DNA from: Acinetobacter bereziniae LMG 1003 = CIP 70.12
Lineage (GTDB): Bacteria > Pseudomonadota > Gammaproteobacteria > Pseudomonadales > Moraxellaceae
Direction: 5' to 3'
Assembly: GCF_000368925.1 (NCBI RefSeq)
Contig: NZ_KB849755.1
Span: 62,001 to 126,000, forward strand
DNA length: 64,000 bases
How positions within the stretch are numbered: position 1 is the stretch's first letter; every line of letters starts with the position of its first letter. Below the pieces are notes generated by a model. It saw only the letters and a program-made list of their open reading frames with translations. It did no database searches and was not told the origin of the DNA. Shown piece after piece: positions 17,093 to 26,292 of the stretch. The translations under genes were made by a program, and so were the position numbers.

Positions 17093-17495
17093 CGCTTAAC
17101 TCCAAAAATCGCAAAGTCACGTTATATTCGTCATCATCCGAAATAGATGGATGCTCAAGCACTGGACTCGCCTCAATTGCTTTGTCTTGATGATTGAACA
17201 AGACATTAAACTTTCGTTTATCATGAAAATAATTAAATTGAAGTTCGAATTTTTCTTGCAGGACTGACCAATCTTTTAACTTGCTTACAACATGACGTTT
17301 AAGCCACGCCATGCTTTTATCAGCAGTCAAAGTGATTGGTCGTCCTGACTTTTTTATGCCCTCTTGAATGATGAGTGCACCGTCTACAGCACGATCCTGC
17401 TTTTGTTCAATAGGGTTCCAATCAAACTCATCAGACCATAAAAAGCCGTCAGACAATGTGACGGCTTCAGATGTACTTTTTCGAACTAGTTTCAT
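17082..17495 (-). CDS. Small distal-tail-like protein
   Basis: 137 aa directly after the tape measure gene and overlapping the next gene by 11 bp. It begins with a beta hairpin (AVTLSDGFLWSDEFDW) and contains GALIIQEGIKKSGRPITLTA, the style of small distal tail (Dit-like) proteins that ring the tube end. Role inferred. Confidence 0.6.
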   Translation of the reverse strand: MKLVRKSTSEAVTLSDGFLWSDEFDWNPIEQKQDRAVDGALIIQEGIKKSGRPITLTADKSMAWLKRHVVSKLKDWSVLQEKFELQFNYFHDKRKFNVLFNHQDKAIEASPVLEHPSISDDDEYNVTLRFLELSDAD

Positions 17496-17497
17496 GA

Positions 17498-20400
17498 TTA
17501 TGTACTCTTTTTAATAGTTTCCAACTCACTCAAAATTGAATTGAGGTTTGTTTCAGTTGAAGGAGATCCATAAACAGTTGCCTTATTCTTTCCAGTACTA
17601 ATTTCATACTTCACTGTCTTACTTGAATCACCAATACCCATTGTTGATGATGAATTTCCAGCATATTGAGTATATTTCTCCAATTGTTCTCGAACATAGT
17701 TTGCGTTTGAAGTACCTCCACCGCCTCCTGCAAATGATCCAACAACATCCAAACCATTTTTTGCAAGCCAAGAAGTTGATGCATTTCTATATCCATCACC
17801 CAACTTTGAGCCCTGAAGAATATTTTTGGCGATTTCGGCAGCTTTTTTATCGTCGTAACCCATTGCTTTAAGTTCAGCTTCAACTTCAGACTGATTAAAT
17901 GCCAATCGAGTTTTTTCACCTTGGGTTGTTGAATGCATACCACCTTGCTGAGAATCCAAAGCCTTTGCCCAAGCCTCAGATGAAGAAAGGGCTTCTTCTC
18001 GGGCTACTTCACCCATGCGACGATAAGCACTCGTTACACGATTGGATACTCTTGAAGCGTGATTGTCAGCAGCTTTATTCATCTCATCAAAAGATTGAAC
18101 CGTTGCTTTTCCAGTATCTTCAATTTGAACAGACAATCCCAATGATGCGGCTTTGGCTTTTGTTGATGCGATAACTGCTTGATCACCTGAAGCAACCGCA
18201 GCCTGAATGGTGCGTTCATAAGCCTGTCTTAAACTTTCAGCGGTAGCTTGACCACTGCTTTGAATAGTATTGAAATCGGCTAAAGCTGATTGGGCGGCAA
18301 GTTTTAATTGCTCTTTAGTTTTAATGCCCAATCTTTCAAAGGCTTGCTCAACGGGATTCATATCATCAGGAAGCTTTTGCATCACTTGACGAATTGCTTG
18401 AACACCTAGTTCAACCTGTTTTGTAGATATAACACCTTGAGTCTCAAACTCTTTTAACTTTGACATTGCAAAGTCAATTTCAGCTTGGGACTTTGCTGTT
18501 TCAAGCCACTTAACCCACGCTTGATAAGCTACTTCAGCAGATTGCTTGCCTTTTACGCCCATTAACTCAAGACTTGCGGTAAAGCTATTTAGGTTTGCTT
18601 CTTTTGCCTTGAACCCCTCTGAGACCCTATTGAGAGCAATATCTAAATCTAGACCAAGAGCCTGAGCTCCCTTTCTGCCTGCTGCAAGTTTGGAATCTAA
18701 AGAAGAAACAGCATTTCCACTTTGCTCCATAGCAGTAACAATACCTTTACCAGTATTGTCAAATTCAACTTTTAAGCCCCTTGCAGCTAAAGTTGTTTGA
18801 ATTGTTTTTTGAGTTGCAATATCTGAAGCTTTAGCTGTTCCGTCAATCGCTGTTAATTGAGCATTCACCCAATCTTGAGCAGCTTTGATTTTTTCAGAAT
18901 TTATTTTCTGAGTTTCAACTTGATACGCTTTTTCCTTAGCTTCAAGATCAGCAATACCTTTAAGAGCTAAATCAATAGAGGCTTGATTGCCTGTTTTTTT
19001 GGCTTTATAAAGTTGCTGTTCAAGGACCAGCCGTTGATCACTGATTGCTTTGTAATCAGCCGAGTGTTTAGCTTCTTGAGCACTCAACTGATCAAGTGTA
19101 AGTTGATTTTTAGCAATTGAATCTGCATTTCTTTGATCTTGGGTTTTATTTATTTCATCCCAGGCTTTTTTTCCTGCAGACTCAAATTTTAAAGCACCAT
19201 CAGACGCCTTTGTATAATACTCGTTTGCTTTAGTTGCCATTGCATCTGCATTGGCTGCAAACTCTTTGCTTACATCTCCCCAAGTTAAAGCTGACAAAAC
19301 ATTATTTGAAGCAGAAGCTATACTATAAAATGCACCCGTCAATAGATTAGCTGCAATTCCAATGCCTTTAAAACCATCATTTAAAAAGCCAAGCGCAACA
19401 TTTAATACTTGTAATAGCTTTGTAAGACCATTGGTTTTATCTGACGCACTGTCAACGCCACTGTTGAAATTGAATATTGCTCCTAAAGCAGTATTGAGTA
19501 GATCAAATGTTATTTCAAATGCATCACCTACGGTACTTGCCAAAGATTTTAAAGTTTCATAAGCAGAAACTAATACAGACTTAAGTGTTTCAATTGTGGA
19601 TGTGTCAATCTTATTGATTTGCGAGCCAATCCACTCGAAACCTTGCCCCATATCATTGAGCAATACATCTAAATCTTGAATGTTGTTTGCAATGGTAACA
19701 AGCCACAGGGCAACAGTAGCAGAAGCACCATTAGATTGGTCCATCTTACCTATTAAGATTTCCCAACTGGTTGAAATTCGTTGTAATGCATTGCTAATCG
19801 TAGTTGGAAATTTATCGTAAGTGGCTTGAACTGAAGCTGATTGGGTTTGTAAAGCTTTAACAACTCGCTCGGATGATAATTCCCCCGCTTCTGCCATTTT
19901 ACGAAGTTCTCCGGTGGTAACCCCTAAACCTCTTGCTAAAGCTTCAGCTAACCCGTAGCCACCCTCCATAATTGAGTTAAATTCTTCGCCACGAAGAACA
20001 CCGCCTTGCATCGCTTGGATAAATTGGGTTACTGCTCCATCCGCAGCCTCAGCAGATCCACCACCAATCTTAATGGCTTGAGTAACAGTTTTAGTTAAAT
20101 CCAAAGCCTGTTGCTGAGTAACCCCCATATCCTTGCCAACAGCGTTTAAGCGTGCAAACAAATCAGCAGTTGATGTTAAATTAGAATTGGTAGCTAATGC
20201 GACTTGATGAACTCCCGACATAGCTTGAGTGAAATTACCGCCATCTTGAGTTGCAATCTTAATTCTAGCGGAAAGGTTTGTATAAGAATCTGCTGCTTGA
20301 GCTAGTTCACGAATTCCTAATCCTACACCTACTGCTGCAAAAGCACTGGCAACGAGTGTTAGACCCGTTTTTAAACCATTTAAACCTGTACTTAACTTTG

Positions 20401-20833
20401 CGGAAGAATTATTGGTTTCATTGAGTTCTTTGGCTACTTGAGCACTCTCATTTGCAGTATTTCGAGCTTCATTTGATAAACTATTAAATCCATTTTCAGT
20501 TGATTTTGATGCATTTTGAGCTTTATTTAATTCATCAATAATTTGCTGTATTTTTTGTTCTAATTCTGAGGACTCATTTGAAACTTTCTGTTCGGCTTCA
20601 GCAACATCTTTTAAGCCTTCAGATGCTTTTTTTGCATCAGTTGAAACTTCATCAGAGATCATTTTAGCTGTAGCTTTACTTGTTTCTTCTGAAGCCTTTT
20701 TTAATCGTTCCGCTTCTTGTTTTATTGAATCTAGAACAGAATTTACTGAGCTTTCAGACTGCTTTACCGCGCTTACTAGACCTTTATTATCACCATCTAG
20801 AATAAGTTTAAATGTTAAGTTTTGACCAGCCAT
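17498..20833 (-). CDS. Tail tape measure protein
   Basis: 1111 aa. N-terminal 110 residues are a long polar coiled coil (KQESERLKKASEETSK-like heptads), then hydrophobic helices (LTLVASAFAAVGVGLGI) and the tape_meas_nterm domain: AADSYTNLSARIKIAT, then LFARLNAVGKDMGVTQQQAL, GEEFNSIMEGGYGLAEALA and GVTTGELRKMAEAG. The central part has membrane-like helices. It sets tail length during assembly and probably helps DNA entry. At about 1.5 angstrom per residue this suggests a tail near 160 nm. Confidence 0.92.
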   Translation of the reverse strand: MAGQNLTFKLILDGDNKGLVSAVKQSESSVNSVLDSIKQEAERLKKASEETSKATAKMISDEVSTDAKKASEGLKDVAEAEQKVSNESSELEQKIQQIIDELNKAQNASKSTENGFNSLSNEARNTANESAQVAKELNETNNSSAKLSTGLNGLKTGLTLVASAFAAVGVGLGIRELAQAADSYTNLSARIKIATQDGGNFTQAMSGVHQVALATNSNLTSTADLFARLNAVGKDMGVTQQQALDLTKTVTQAIKIGGGSAEAADGAVTQFIQAMQGGVLRGEEFNSIMEGGYGLAEALARGLGVTTGELRKMAEAGELSSERVVKALQTQSASVQATYDKFPTTISNALQRISTSWEILIGKMDQSNGASATVALWLVTIANNIQDLDVLLNDMGQGFEWIGSQINKIDTSTIETLKSVLVSAYETLKSLASTVGDAFEITFDLLNTALGAIFNFNSGVDSASDKTNGLTKLLQVLNVALGFLNDGFKGIGIAANLLTGAFYSIASASNNVLSALTWGDVSKEFAANADAMATKANEYYTKASDGALKFESAGKKAWDEINKTQDQRNADSIAKNQLTLDQLSAQEAKHSADYKAISDQRLVLEQQLYKAKKTGNQASIDLALKGIADLEAKEKAYQVETQKINSEKIKAAQDWVNAQLTAIDGTAKASDIATQKTIQTTLAARGLKVEFDNTGKGIVTAMEQSGNAVSSLDSKLAAGRKGAQALGLDLDIALNRVSEGFKAKEANLNSFTASLELMGVKGKQSAEVAYQAWVKWLETAKSQAEIDFAMSKLKEFETQGVISTKQVELGVQAIRQVMQKLPDDMNPVEQAFERLGIKTKEQLKLAAQSALADFNTIQSSGQATAESLRQAYERTIQAAVASGDQAVIASTKAKAASLGLSVQIEDTGKATVQSFDEMNKAADNHASRVSNRVTSAYRRMGEVAREEALSSSEAWAKALDSQQGGMHSTTQGEKTRLAFNQSEVEAELKAMGYDDKKAAEIAKNILQGSKLGDGYRNASTSWLAKNGLDVVGSFAGGGGGTSNANYVREQLEKYTQYAGNSSSTMGIGDSSKTVKYEISTGKNKATVYGSPSTETNLNSILSELETIKKST

Positions 20834-20851
20834 TACTTTTCCTCAGGCAAT

Positions 20852-20872
20852 AAAAAACCACCCGAAGGTGGC
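20852..20872 (-). terminator. Rho-independent terminator upstream of the tape measure gene
   Basis: Minus-strand stem GCCACC..GGGTGG with TTCG-type loop and six T, 19 bp before the tape measure start. Confidence 0.8.
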
Positions 20873-20889
20873 ATATTTGAAAAAATCTT

Positions 20890-21228
20890 TTAAGTTAGCA
20901 TACTTCCACAATGCTTACACTTAATTGCATCAATACGAATCAGTTCTTTGCAAAAGTTACAATTCTTCTGTTCAACATTTTTTTCAGTCAAAGATAATAG
21001 ATGATCATTTTTTAATGAACTATTTTTTTGACGACTATTGATAACATGTAAATGGATATTTTGACTACCACATGAACTGCAAACCTTCCCTCCTGATCTT
21101 CTCCAAATTTCATAAATTAAACCCGGGAAAATACCGAAAAAAAGTAAGACAATTGTTATGATAAAACTACCCTTCGTTTTAGGCTTGCCAATTCGTCCGC
21201 AAGTTGAACATTCTACTTTCTGACTCAC
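20890..21228 (-). CDS. Zinc-ribbon membrane protein
   Basis: About 112 aa from the GTG at 21228 (GGAG eight bases upstream, just after the previous stop). It has an N-terminal CSTCG pair, a membrane segment (SFIITIVLLFFGIFPGLIY), a second CSSCG pair, and a C-terminal zinc ribbon CNFCKELI...CKHCG. Zinc ribbons flanking a single membrane span are common in small phage moron proteins. It is placed within the tail module but is not a usual tail protein. Confidence 0.7.
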   Translation of the reverse strand: MSQKVECSTCGRIGKPKTKGSFIITIVLLFFGIFPGLIYEIWRRSGGKVCSSCGSQNIHLHVINSRQKNSSLKNDHLLSLTEKNVEQKNCNFCKELIRIDAIKCKHCGSMLT

Positions 21229-21230
21229 AA

Positions 21231-21512
21231 TCAACGCTCCCACTGAATTCTATAGATTTTGCCTTCAAGCACTGTAATCGTGTATTTCAATCCATCGATA
21301 CTGTAATAAAAGTCAGTGAAGAATACTAATTTTCCTCGAGCATCTCGCCCCGAGTATTCATATTTACCATCTGGGCGTCCAAGTTTAGACATCATTGTCC
21401 CAACAGAATCATTATATTCAACAATATCAGTGGTAGTTCTAATGCTTCGAGCATCAACAGCAAAGGCATTCGCTGAACTTAAAAGTGCAAGTGCTAATAA
21501 TAATTTTTTCAT
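21231..21512 (-). CDS. Exported small protein, DUF2845-like
   Basis: 93 aa with a clean signal peptide (KKLLLALALLSSANAFA, cut after AFA). The mature part (VGTMMSKLGRPDGKYEYSG, VFFTDFYYSI, LEGKIYRIQWE) matches the style of DUF2845-type periplasmic domains. Strong ribosome site GAGGGGA. It would act in the periplasm of the lysogen and is a candidate moron. Confidence 0.7.
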   Translation of the reverse strand: MKKLLLALALLSSANAFAVDARSIRTTTDIVEYNDSVGTMMSKLGRPDGKYEYSGRDARGKLVFFTDFYYSIDGLKYTITVLEGKIYRIQWER

Positions 21513-21572
21513 GAATATCCCCTCATTATGAGAACAGGATATATTTCGAATGTTTGTTGCGCAATGTGAATT

Positions 21573-22133
21573 TTAAATAGATTTCATCTCTTTATTATAC
21601 TTTTCAAATCTTTTAGCATCCGCATGATATGACACGCGCATAGCACCACTAAAACTTAATAAAGAATTTCTTTCATTACGTTGTGCAGCTTTTAAATACT
21701 CTATAAATGTACCAAAGCTGTAATCCAAAATATCTTTATGTCGATGCCCTTTGCTGATTAAAAACTGAAATGAATCAAACCAAGTATTTTCTGATTTATT
21801 ATTTTGGCTTTTTGAATCCTCTTGATCAAAATATGCTTTATTTACATTAAGAACATTTCTGAAAATATCCAAAAATACATCAGCTTCATTGTTCATTAAA
21901 TCTGAAAAATATTTAACATCATAAATCGTGGTAAACGAACAAAGCATTATAGCTGAAACAATATGCTGTTTTACAATTGATTCAATATTTTCTTTTGAAT
22001 AATCATTATTTAAATATTTGCGAATAATTTCAGCAAACTGAGACCATTGATCCAAGTCTTTTACCGTTATTTGTTTTAGCTCTAAATCATGAACATAAAT
22101 AGATCTATTAGAAGCCAGAAAAAATTCATTCAT
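21573..22133 (-). CDS. Putative tail assembly chaperone
   Basis: 186 aa between the tail tube and tape measure genes, the normal place of tail assembly chaperones (lambda G/T analogues). The N-terminal part is helical, and the C-terminal part FQFLISKGHRHKDILDYSFG then KAAQRNERN resembles the small second domain of such chaperones. No frameshift site is obvious. Position supports the call more than sequence does. Confidence 0.5.
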   Translation of the reverse strand: MNEFFLASNRSIYVHDLELKQITVKDLDQWSQFAEIIRKYLNNDYSKENIESIVKQHIVSAIMLCSFTTIYDVKYFSDLMNNEADVFLDIFRNVLNVNKAYFDQEDSKSQNNKSENTWFDSFQFLISKGHRHKDILDYSFGTFIEYLKAAQRNERNSLLSFSGAMRVSYHADAKRFEKYNKEMKSI

Positions 22134-22149
22134 TTTAAATTCCTAAATA

Positions 22150-22188
22150 CAGGCACAAAAAAAGACGCTTTTGCGCCCTATGTGCCTG
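22150..22188 (-). terminator. Compound terminator after the tail tube gene
   Basis: Inner minus-strand stem GGCGC/GCGTC followed by seven T, enclosed by an outer stem CAGGCACA / TGTGCCTG. It lies between the tail tube stop and the start at 22133. Confidence 0.75.
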
Positions 22189-22196
22189 CAGTTTAA

Positions 22197-22931
22197 TTAT
22201 GCAGCTGGAATTGTGACCACGTGACCATATAAGCCAAGTGTAGGATCTAAACCTTTTTCAATTTCTGATAATGCTTGTCCTGAAATTTCATATTGACCAA
22301 GCTCTTCGTGAATGAGTGGAAAAGTTGTTTCTGGTGATTTTTTAGTACGCCACAAACGCACTGCCATATTTTTACCTGTAGCAGTATTAATTCCTTTAAA
22401 GAACAATTCATATTCTTTATTAAATTCACTTGCGATTGTGGTATGACTAACAACACCAGTTGTATAACTTGCTGTAACAGGATCTGCAATTGCTTCATTG
22501 AAAATTACAGTTCCAAACACGGCATCAAGCACATATTTATCGGCTGTAATTGCGGTTGATCCTGCTTTAAATGAAACCTGAGTCAGACTATACCCATCAA
22601 GTTTGATTTCATTACCTGCTTTAACTGTACCTAATACCTGATCAGTAACAACCTTGCTTGCAATTTCAGATTTCATACCTGACAAGATGTATTGCAAATT
22701 GGCTTCATCCACTTCTTCAAGTTGCCCTTTGAAATTAACACCTGTTGTTTTGGTTAATACAAAATCTGTAGTACGTTGTCCAGAAGTGCTTTCTTGATGC
22801 TCAACTTGATCAGTCGTGATTTCAAGTTCAAATTCAGGCACGTTCCCGATATTGCGCATTTCAGCAGCTACACCATTTGCTATTTCGGACAAGTAAAACT
22901 TACCCTGTAAAGAAATATATTCCTTAGCCAT
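22197..22931 (-). CDS. Major tail tube protein
   Basis: 244 aa. It begins with EYISLQGKFYLSEI and has the beta-rich pattern of siphovirus tail tube proteins (FVLTKTTGVNFKGQLEEVDE, VFGTVIFNEAI, KNMAVRLWRTKKSPETTFPL). The C-terminal YEISGQALSEIEKG is typical. It is downstream of the gp37-like terminator protein, as in related phages. The start codon lies within the end of the small gene at 22924-23091. Confidence 0.8.
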   Translation of the reverse strand: MAKEYISLQGKFYLSEIANGVAAEMRNIGNVPEFELEITTDQVEHQESTSGQRTTDFVLTKTTGVNFKGQLEEVDEANLQYILSGMKSEIASKVVTDQVLGTVKAGNEIKLDGYSLTQVSFKAGSTAITADKYVLDAVFGTVIFNEAIADPVTASYTTGVVSHTTIASEFNKEYELFFKGINTATGKNMAVRLWRTKKSPETTFPLIHEELGQYEISGQALSEIEKGLDPTLGLYGHVVTIPAA

Positions 22932-23091
22932 CTGTTTTGACCTCTTTGCTTGGTTTTGTTTGAGCAGATTTCACCTCTTCAATGATCTTATCTGTCTCTA
23001 ATTGTTTAATTTGGGCTTCAGTAAGACCGCCCACTGTATCGCCCTTACTAAAACGCCCGACTTTTTGCCGGGCGATATATTGTTTTGTCAT
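22924..23091 (-). CDS. Small 55-aa phage protein, paralogue of the N-terminal domain at 24444-24812
   Basis: Starts at an ATG with AGAGGT upstream and ends 8 bp inside the tail tube gene. The sequence (QYIARQKVGRFSKGDTVGG and LTEAQIKQLETDKIIEEV) matches the start of the protein at 24444-24812 (KYIAKQSIGHFRPGEEIKG). This suggests duplication of a small domain. Its size and place are those of minor head-tail joining or accessory proteins. Function unknown. Confidence 0.75.
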   Translation of the reverse strand: MTKQYIARQKVGRFSKGDTVGGLTEAQIKQLETDKIIEEVKSAQTKPSKEVKTDG

Positions 23092-23099
23092 GATGACCT

Positions 23100-23522
23100 C
23101 TAAATAAATTTTTGTGATTCAAAAATGACTGTAATGTATGTGCATGTTGGACTGTAACCCTCTTTAACATCAATAAGTGTTAAAGGTCGAGTTGAGGAAC
23201 GAGGTTGCCAACCAGATAAGAGTTTAATCACTTCTTCAGTGAGCTCGCCCGCTTCATCATTTACAGCATTGCCATTGGTCATTTGAGATTGAGCATTTCG
23301 ACAAGCAACTGAAACCGCCCATTGTTGCCCAAGCTGATTAACCTTACCCGCACCTGCATCAGCCTTTTTGACAATCCGGGCAAAGTTCACATGAGCTGAT
23401 GGCGTTATCTGCATCATTTCAGTGATTTTTGCTGAATTATGAGGGGTGTATATTTCCTTAAAACTTGGAATTTCTTTTAGTCTATTTGCAATTTCATCAC
23501 GAACTGCGAAGAATGAGCTCAT
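23100..23522 (-). CDS. Tail terminator-like protein (Mu gp37-like)
   Basis: 140 aa between the gpG-like morphogenesis gene and the tail tube gene. The pattern FAVRDEIANRLKEIPSFKEI, then VKEGYSPTCTYITVIFES, is that of gp37-like proteins that cap the tail tube. It overlaps the preceding gene by 26 bp. Confidence 0.7.
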   Translation of the reverse strand: MSSFFAVRDEIANRLKEIPSFKEIYTPHNSAKITEMMQITPSAHVNFARIVKKADAGAGKVNQLGQQWAVSVACRNAQSQMTNGNAVNDEAGELTEEVIKLLSGWQPRSSTRPLTLIDVKEGYSPTCTYITVIFESQKFI

Positions 23523-23994
23523 TAATAAAATCTCCTACAATATTTAAAAGTGATTCTTCATTTTCAGGATTTATTCCAAGCTGTGTACGTGGCGGCAAAA
23601 CAACCTGTTTAACTCTGCGATATTGCCCACCCACATTAAAGGTGATGTATGCGCCATTTTTAGGAAGAATAAGCGCACCAAAATGAAGAGGCGCTGCATA
23701 TTCAACGTTTGTACCAACCTCAACACCATTCGGCAAAACATTATAGGTATAGGAATTCATTAAAATGCCTTTATCCCTTAATGTTTGACCTCCTTGCATT
23801 TCAGCTCGCCATGACTGCACCCAAGGGTTTCCATCAACACTGACACCATCCATAAACCTTAATTGAACTTGGTCCAGTAGCTCAGATCCAAGTTCATTAA
23901 AAAGCTTTGATTCTTCACGCTCGTAAGCCCCTAATGATTTAAAGATCGCTTCAAGTGGTGAACTCTCAGCAGTGATTGTTATTGCAATAGCCAT
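23497..23994 (-). CDS. Phage virion morphogenesis protein (Mu gpG-like)
   Basis: 165 aa. Features of the family: ELLDQVQLRFMDGVSVDGNPW, then LRDKGILMNSYTYNVLPNGV, EYAAPLHFGA and FPPRTQLG-type end (VLPPRTQLGINPE). In Mu the homologue is needed for tail completion; in related siphoviruses it is a head-tail adaptor. Part of the connector gene run. Confidence 0.85.
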   Translation of the reverse strand: MAIAITITAESSPLEAIFKSLGAYEREESKLFNELGSELLDQVQLRFMDGVSVDGNPWVQSWRAEMQGGQTLRDKGILMNSYTYNVLPNGVEVGTNVEYAAPLHFGALILPKNGAYITFNVGGQYRRVKQVVLPPRTQLGINPENEESLLNIVGDFINELILRSS

Positions 23995-24000
23995 TTAACC

Positions 24001-24435
24001 TCACTTGATGCTTGGCATTCTGTTAAGAATATCGTCTGCAAAAACACAACCTCGATAAGTTGTACCGATTGGCATAGCTGCCGGTGAGTTTTTCGGCTTC
24101 TCTTCAGTGACCTCATTCTCTTGGTTCAGGATATTGAGTACAGCTTTACCATCAGCAATGCGCTTCAAAAAATCAATTTCAGCTTTATAGCGATTCTCTA
24201 CTTCATCAGTAGGTTGCTGAAAGTAAAGGCGGTATCTTGCAATATTGCATGCTATTCGCTGTAGAGTGCTTGGAATGTTAGGAAGCGGTAAGCTGTACTT
24301 TACCGCCACATAACTATCAATCTCCTCTGTAGCGTCCTGTAATGCTTCAGCAATCGCCCCCTCAGGTAAAATTGATTTCAGAGTTTCAACTTCATTACCA
24401 AATCGCTTAATCAAATCCTCTTCAGTCGCATACAT
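24001..24435 (-). CDS. Head-tail connector, DUF1320 (Mu gp36-like)
   Basis: 144 aa. YATEEDLIKRFGNEV, then ATEEIDSYVAVKYSLPLP and CNIARYRLY are signature segments of the DUF1320/gp36 family. It joins portal and tail. A proline-rich C-terminal tail follows. Adjacent to the gpG-like gene, as in Mu-like heads. Confidence 0.88.
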   Translation of the reverse strand: MYATEEDLIKRFGNEVETLKSILPEGAIAEALQDATEEIDSYVAVKYSLPLPNIPSTLQRIACNIARYRLYFQQPTDEVENRYKAEIDFLKRIADGKAVLNILNQENEVTEEKPKNSPAAMPIGTTYRGCVFADDILNRMPSIK

Positions 24436-24443
24436 ATCGCCAC

Positions 24444-24812
24444 CTATTTAGATTCAGTCGAAGCCTTTTCGGATTGAGCCTGAGGCTGCTCTCTATCCTT
24501 TGCAGATTTTGGTTTTGAAGCATTTAAAGCATCCTGCAACTTAACTAATTCTGCTTTCAGATTTGCGACTTCAGCCTCGGCTTTTTCTTTGGCATCAATA
24601 AGCAAAAGCTCATTAGCTTTCAGATTTGCGACTTCAGCAGCAAGTTCAGTCAATTGTTGTGCAGAGCCATCCTGTTTAGGCTTTTCTGGCGCTGCCTCTT
24701 CCTCAATAGCACCAGAAACTAAAAGGGCTTGAATTTGTTTATCTTCAAGCCCTTTGATTTCCTCACCAGGTCGAAAATGACCAATGGATTGTTTTGCGAT
24801 GTACTTTGGCAT
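24444..24812 (-). CDS. Small phage protein with coiled-coil extension
   Basis: 122 aa from the ATG at 24812 (AAGGGGA upstream). The first about 40 residues match the 55-aa protein at 22924-23091. After that a coiled coil with a duplicated motif EVANLKAN / EVANLKAE, also repeated at DNA level (GATTTGCGACTTCAGC twice), and an acidic/Gln/Ser tail. It follows the capsid gene; possibly a minor head or joining protein. Function unknown. Confidence 0.7.
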   Translation of the reverse strand: MPKYIAKQSIGHFRPGEEIKGLEDKQIQALLVSGAIEEEAAPEKPKQDGSAQQLTELAAEVANLKANELLLIDAKEKAEAEVANLKAELVKLQDALNASKPKSAKDREQPQAQSEKASTESK

Positions 24813-24822
24813 GTAATTCCCC

Positions 24823-25899
24823 TTAAACAATAAAGCCTGTACCACCACATACACCATTTTTATTCGATGGCACTGCAAGTGGGGCTGATTCAGTCATCAA
24901 GAAGATACCGCTTGGATCTTCGCTATACCATTGACGATCAAAATATTTGGCAACCGCACCATTAGCCAACATATTTTTGATTTTACATTGCGCGATTGAT
25001 CCTTGGGTATCCGAGATAGCACCAAAATAATCATCAGGAATAAAGCGCTTTACACTATTTTTTAAGCGATAAGTAGCGTCATAAACCCACAATTCTTTTT
25101 CATCTAAGTAGCCTTTGAATGAAGCGCCTTCTTGAACGTTTAAGCTCGGTTTATAAGGCACGGCAATACCGGCGTAAGGCTTAACAAAACGTTCTTTAAA
25201 CTCTTCATTAGTCGATAACGCTGCCCAAACTTTGCCTGACATAATATAGAGTTTAGAAGGACCGCCATTTGCTTCAAGCAAAAGTTTTTCAATTGATTCA
25301 ATATCTGTTACAGGTTTAGCACCAGCCTGATTCCAAGGAGTTAATGGAGTGAAATTTAGCGATGCATCACGTTCATAATCAACCATGTTATATTCATAAT
25401 CATCAGATTGAAGTAGATACTTCCCTTTAAGCAATAACTCTGTTGTCATCAATAAAACTGAATTATCAATAGCGTCATGATTTCGCTTCATTACAGCAAT
25501 CTGAGCAATGACCATCTTTTCCTGATCAGATAATTGTTGGCTACCTGTTGAAATAATTCCTGCCGAACGCAAACGCTCAATTAGTGCTTCATCAAAAGCT
25601 GTAGCAGGTGTGACCATGTTTTTAGGTTTGTAATATGCAGGTTGAACGAATTCTACTTTAGCTGCGCGTTTAGTATCGAATGGTTTACCAGGTTGATGAG
25701 GTGAGACCAGAGGTGCTAAATCATGGACAGTGCTAATTTCTGCCAACGGCACTTCATCTCGATCAAATGAAGGGCGATTTGGGAATAATTTATCCATCAG
25801 CCAAGTGTCCATTGGCTTGTAGTTACTGTGAATTAATGCAAGCTCACCAACATCAAGCAATTCAAGTGGTGCGCCATTAACTGTAAAAGATTGAGGCAT
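24823..25899 (-). CDS. Major capsid protein (lambda gpE family)
   Basis: 358 aa. PMDTWLMDKLFPNRPSFDRDE, then ELWVYDATYRLKNSVKRFIPDD, and the C-terminal EDPSGIFLMTESAPLAVPSN are the landmarks of the phage major capsid protein E family (PF03864). HK97-type fold expected. It follows the decoration and protease/scaffold genes in the standard order. Confidence 0.92.
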   Translation of the reverse strand: MPQSFTVNGAPLELLDVGELALIHSNYKPMDTWLMDKLFPNRPSFDRDEVPLAEISTVHDLAPLVSPHQPGKPFDTKRAAKVEFVQPAYYKPKNMVTPATAFDEALIERLRSAGIISTGSQQLSDQEKMVIAQIAVMKRNHDAIDNSVLLMTTELLLKGKYLLQSDDYEYNMVDYERDASLNFTPLTPWNQAGAKPVTDIESIEKLLLEANGGPSKLYIMSGKVWAALSTNEEFKERFVKPYAGIAVPYKPSLNVQEGASFKGYLDEKELWVYDATYRLKNSVKRFIPDDYFGAISDTQGSIAQCKIKNMLANGAVAKYFDRQWYSEDPSGIFLMTESAPLAVPSNKNGVCGGTGFIV

Positions 25900-25911
25900 T
25901 TTAAAAATTCC

Positions 25912-26289
25912 TTATACTTTTGAAAATTCAATATTGTTTAAAGTTGCTTTGGCACGAGCTGAGTCGTATTTAGAAACCTCTAAATATTCCCCTGCAATTC
26001 GAACAGATTCGATGCTAAATACACCACCAAAGTAAATCGGGATTTCAATCCCATCTGCTGCCATTTGGGTTGCTTGTTGCGCGGTAACATCTTGACCACA
26101 TACAACATTCCAATTTTTTTCATCTGTGGCATGCGTCACCACATTGGAATCAGATAAAACCAATAGATCCCCTGCTTTATATGCAGTTGCCGCAGTCACT
26201 TTGGCATTTGCACGGCGTAGTTTTTCAACATCTAAGTTGAAAGGTCGTGTCTCGCGATTCACACTTCCTAGGTAGGTTTTATTGCTCAT
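25912..26289 (-). CDS. Head decoration protein (lambda gpD-like)
   Basis: 125 aa, between protease/scaffold and major capsid genes, where gpD-type stabilising proteins are encoded. Mostly beta (YKAGDLLVLSDSNVVTHA, IPIYFGGVFSIESVRIAGE). It would bind the capsid surface and support it against packaged DNA pressure. Confidence 0.8.
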   Translation of the reverse strand: MSNKTYLGSVNRETRPFNLDVEKLRRANAKVTAATAYKAGDLLVLSDSNVVTHATDEKNWNVVCGQDVTAQQATQMAADGIEIPIYFGGVFSIESVRIAGEYLEVSKYDSARAKATLNNIEFSKV

Positions 26290-26292
26290 TTA

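Noticed and set aside
24556..24640. Duplicated GATTTGCGACTTCAGC as a regulatory repeat
   Set aside because: It encodes the repeated EVANLK coiled-coil heptads of the 122-aa protein, so coding repetition explains it.
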